From: Bacteroidales bacterium UBA3764
GTDB lineage: Bacteria > Bacteroidota > Bacteroidia > Bacteroidales > UBA932
Direction of reading: 5' to 3'
Length of the DNA: 14,826 nt
Assembly (NCBI GenBank): GCA_002371115.1
Contig: DFFY01000115.1
Coordinates: 2,518-17,343, forward strand
The notes below the pieces were generated by a model, which had not been told where the DNA came from, searched no databases, and saw nothing but the letters and a program-made list of their open reading frames with translations. Made by a program: the position numbers and the translations under genes. This document shows positions 12,470 to 14,826 of this stretch, in pieces (positions within the stretch are counted from its first letter, which is position 1; the number at the start of each line of letters is the position of its first letter).

Positions 12470-14826
12470 ATGAAAAACTTAATCAAAATGGCCCTTGTGG
12501 GCGCTGCCGTTCTTGTGGCAGCATCCTGCCAGCGCGAGAGCGTCGAAGGTTCAGACAATCCCAACTTCAACCGCGAGACCAACGAGGTTGTAACCAATTT
12601 TGTGTTCAACGTGGCCACCCAGGCCCGCACAAAGCAGAGCGCAGACGCCACCCAGGCAACTTCCTCCAACGCTTTCCGCGGCCTTGTGGATGCCAAGCTG
12701 TTCACCTATGCAATAGATGACGCCGAATACAAGGGTATTCTTCCCGCTGACGCCGATGCAGGCAAAATCTTCGACCTGGCCCAGCTGGCTACCTCTTCCC
12801 AGATTTCCCATGCCGAGAACCGTCGTATCCTGGAACTCTCCCTGCCCCTGAAGACCAACACCCTGCTCTTCTACGGCCGTGCTCCTCTTGGTACAGCTTA
12901 TGACGGTTATGCCAACCTGAGCGACTGCTATGGTCACATGGATGCTTACGATATCAATACCACAAGCGGAAGCACCGATTTCCAGGCCGGCCGTCGTCTT
13001 GCCGACAGCGAATACACGAAGTTCCTCATTGTGGAGAACCTGTTTGCAGGTATCCAGACCATGCTCTTGTACCACAATATCGCCGCAGGCGTAGTGATTA
13101 ACAAGGACGACGCTCCCAACGGTGTAGCCACAACTTACACCTTTGATGCAACTATTCCTGCCGGCGGCATCAAGTGGGAAGATTATAATTCCAATGACGG
13201 CAAGAGCCCCTATAACCCTGCAGAAGACCGTTTCCCCCTGGAGGTTAAACTTGGCGCTCTGTACAAGCAGTTAACCACCATCCGCACTGCAGATGGCGAA
13301 CTCCGTGCCGGTTCCGGCGAAGCCACTTGTAAGATGGCGGCAGACCTTCTTACCGTGCTGAACGAAATTCGTTGTGCCGCCCCCCTGAACGCCAGCGAGG
13401 CTGTGGCCAAGTATTTTGCAAATGAGGTATTCAACCGCACGCTGAAATACTTCTCTGGCGATACCAATAATACCGGCGCTCCAATTACCAGTGTAACATT
13501 CAACAGCCAGGCTTCCATCCTCGCCGCTTATCTGAGCGACGAAGAAACAGCTTTCCGTCCCCACATCGATGCATCCATTTACGACGCTCCTGAAATTTTC
13601 TGGCCCACCCAGAGCCAGCTGAGCACCGTCAGCGATGCCAAGTACGCACCCAAGGATTTCCCCTTCAACTTCAACCTGCCCCGCGGTGCAGCATATATCG
13701 CCTTTGACCAGACTGCCAAGATTTTCTATTATCCCCAGCAGTTCAATGTTTCCGGCATGGAAGGCGGCGTGCCCACCCAGGGTATTACCTACAACGGAAA
13801 GAGCTACTACTATCCGGCCGAGCTCCTTTATTTCGGTAACAGCCCTATCCGTACTTCCTCAAATGACAAGGCCCTTTCTGATTATCCCAAGGGCTCCGGC
13901 AATGGTGGTACAGGCACCGCTCTTGATTCTTTCCAGTGGTGCAATGAGAATGCATGGGGCAGTGACTGGGGTGGAACCAAGGTCGCTGCCAGTACCCGTG
14001 CCGTGGCTATGAAGTACAACATCAACTATGGTGTAGCCGTACTGAAAACCCAGGTTAAATTTGCTCCTGACGCAGGCAACGTTATCCATGATAACAACCA
14101 TGCCGTGCAGGTAGAGAACAATCCCGGCGCAGTTGGAGAGTTCGAAGAACTGGACAACAATATCGACGTCGTGGACAACATGTTCGCCCTTACCGGTATC
14201 ATCATCGGCGGCCAGTCCGCAGCCATCGGCTGGGACCACCTTCCCGCGAAACTTAATGCCGGCACTCCTGATGAGGCTTACGAATACGGTTTCGTATATG
14301 ACAAGGCCATCCCTTCCAATGCCCAGGGCATTCCTGCCACCGGTAAGTCCAACCCCAACTACACCCTTGTGTTCGACAATTTCAACGGTGAACTTGGCGC
14401 TAACGGTATATATACCCCCGCAGCACATCAGAACAAGGTTGCCGTGGCCCTCGAGTTCCGTAACGACTCGGGCAAGGACTTCTACGGCAACCACAACCTG
14501 ATCCGCAACGGCGGTTACTTCTATCTGATTGGTCAGCTTGATCCCGAGGCCGCCGGCCTTAACACCATCACCTGGCCCGATCAGGATGCGAATGGTAACA
14601 TCACCCATATCGTTCCTCCTTACACCGCAGCAGGTGGGTCCCAGAGGATTCCCCGTATCTTCATCCAGGACTTCATGACCACCGCAACCTTCACGATTGG
14701 TCCCAACTCCCTGCACTACGCCTACCTGACCGTTCCGGACCTCCGTTCCACTTCCATGACCCTCGGTCTGTCCGTGGATCTTAGCTGGGAAACCGGTCTT
14801 GACTTCGAAGACGTAATCCTGGGCGG
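12470..14826 (+). CDS. Mfa1-type fimbrillin lipoprotein (3' end outside the window)
   Basis: The frame is open from ATG 12470 to the window end (785 codons plus two bases). The N-terminus MKNLIKMALVGAAVLVAASC is a lipoprotein signal with C20 as the acylation site, as in Bacteroidales fimbrillins that travel to the surface as lipoproteins before proteolytic maturation. TNFVFNVATQARTKQSADAT (about 42-61) and AFRGL (68-72) recall the N-terminal region of Mfa1-family major subunits. The rest is Asn/Gly/aromatic-rich beta-type sequence. LSVDLSWETGLDF near 767-779 resembles the C-terminal strand region, so only a few residues are probably missing. P. gingivalis Mfa1 has about 560 residues, so this one is clearly longer. 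A minor or tip subunit is an alternative. It is co-transcribed with the DUF3575 gene, 5 bases upstream. Confidence 0.85.
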   Translation, partial: MKNLIKMALVGAAVLVAASCQRESVEGSDNPNFNRETNEVVTNFVFNVATQARTKQSADATQATSSNAFRGLVDAKLFTYAIDDAEYKGILPADADAGKIFDLAQLATSSQISHAENRRILELSLPLKTNTLLFYGRAPLGTAYDGYANLSDCYGHMDAYDINTTSGSTDFQAGRRLADSEYTKFLIVENLFAGIQTMLLYHNIAAGVVINKDDAPNGVATTYTFDATIPAGGIKWEDYNSNDGKSPYNPAEDRFPLEVKLGALYKQLTTIRTADGELRAGSGEATCKMAADLLTVLNEIRCAAPLNASEAVAKYFANEVFNRTLKYFSGDTNNTGAPITSVTFNSQASILAAYLSDEETAFRPHIDASIYDAPEIFWPTQSQLSTVSDAKYAPKDFPFNFNLPRGAAYIAFDQTAKIFYYPQQFNVSGMEGGVPTQGITYNGKSYYYPAELLYFGNSPIRTSSNDKALSDYPKGSGNGGTGTALDSFQWCNENAWGSDWGGTKVAASTRAVAMKYNINYGVAVLKTQVKFAPDAGNVIHDNNHAVQVENNPGAVGEFEELDNNIDVVDNMFALTGIIIGGQSAAIGWDHLPAKLNAGTPDEAYEYGFVYDKAIPSNAQGIPATGKSNPNYTLVFDNFNGELGANGIYTPAAHQNKVAVALEFRNDSGKDFYGNHNLIRNGGYFYLIGQLDPEAAGLNTITWPDQDANGNITHIVPPYTAAGGSQRIPRIFIQDFMTTATFTIGPNSLHYAYLTVPDLRSTSMTLGLSVDLSWETGLDFEDVILG

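Overview
The window looks like chromosome of a fairly GC-rich member of the Bacteroidales (phylum Bacteroidota). The grounds are a fimbrillin/DUF3575 gene pair, a large alpha-2-macroglobulin-type secreted protein, a PIN-PhoH ATPase, near absence of Shine-Dalgarno sequences, and several promoters of the Bacteroidota form TTTG-N19/20-TAnnTTTG. I cannot name the genus.

Layout. Positions 1-63 hold the last 20 codons of an unidentified plus-strand gene, which ends at a bidirectional terminator (81-121). Facing it is a minus-strand two-gene operon: a stand-alone protein that resembles part of the purine enzyme PurL (2568-1456), overlapping by one base a PIN-PhoH ATPase (1456-128). Its promoter lies so close to the start codon that the mRNA should be leaderless. 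Positions 2605-3006 contain no gene but a dense set of inverted repeats: an 8-bp outer stem, a 12-bp long-range stem enclosing two interlocking stems with pseudoknot topology, a 17-bp hairpin, and a terminator-like hairpin with seven T. This could be an undescribed structured RNA, or a leader of the next gene.

folC (3007-4413) follows, then a 1706-residue secreted alpha-2-macroglobulin-like protein (4458-9578). That protein lacks the thioester motif and carries two copies of a short interspersed DNA repeat, translated in two different frames. A shared terminator hairpin (9585-9612) separates it from a minus-strand tRNA-Val(TAC) with its own clear promoter. A PrsW-family membrane protease gene (9822-10547) is read divergently from the tRNA.

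The last part is a fimbria operon with a clear promoter at 10641-10672. It comprises an outer-membrane DUF3575/OmpA-like protein with a helical repeat tail (10743-12464) and, 5 bases on, a long Mfa1-type fimbrillin lipoprotein (from 12470) that runs off the end of the window. The second protein would be exported as a lipoprotein and assembled into a surface fimbria. The first probably supports it at the outer membrane or links it to the cell wall.

The best candidates for something new are the structured element between the purL-like gene and folC, the PurL-derived partner of PhoH, and the repeat insertions in the macroglobulin gene. All family assignments come from reading motifs and remembered family features; no search was run.
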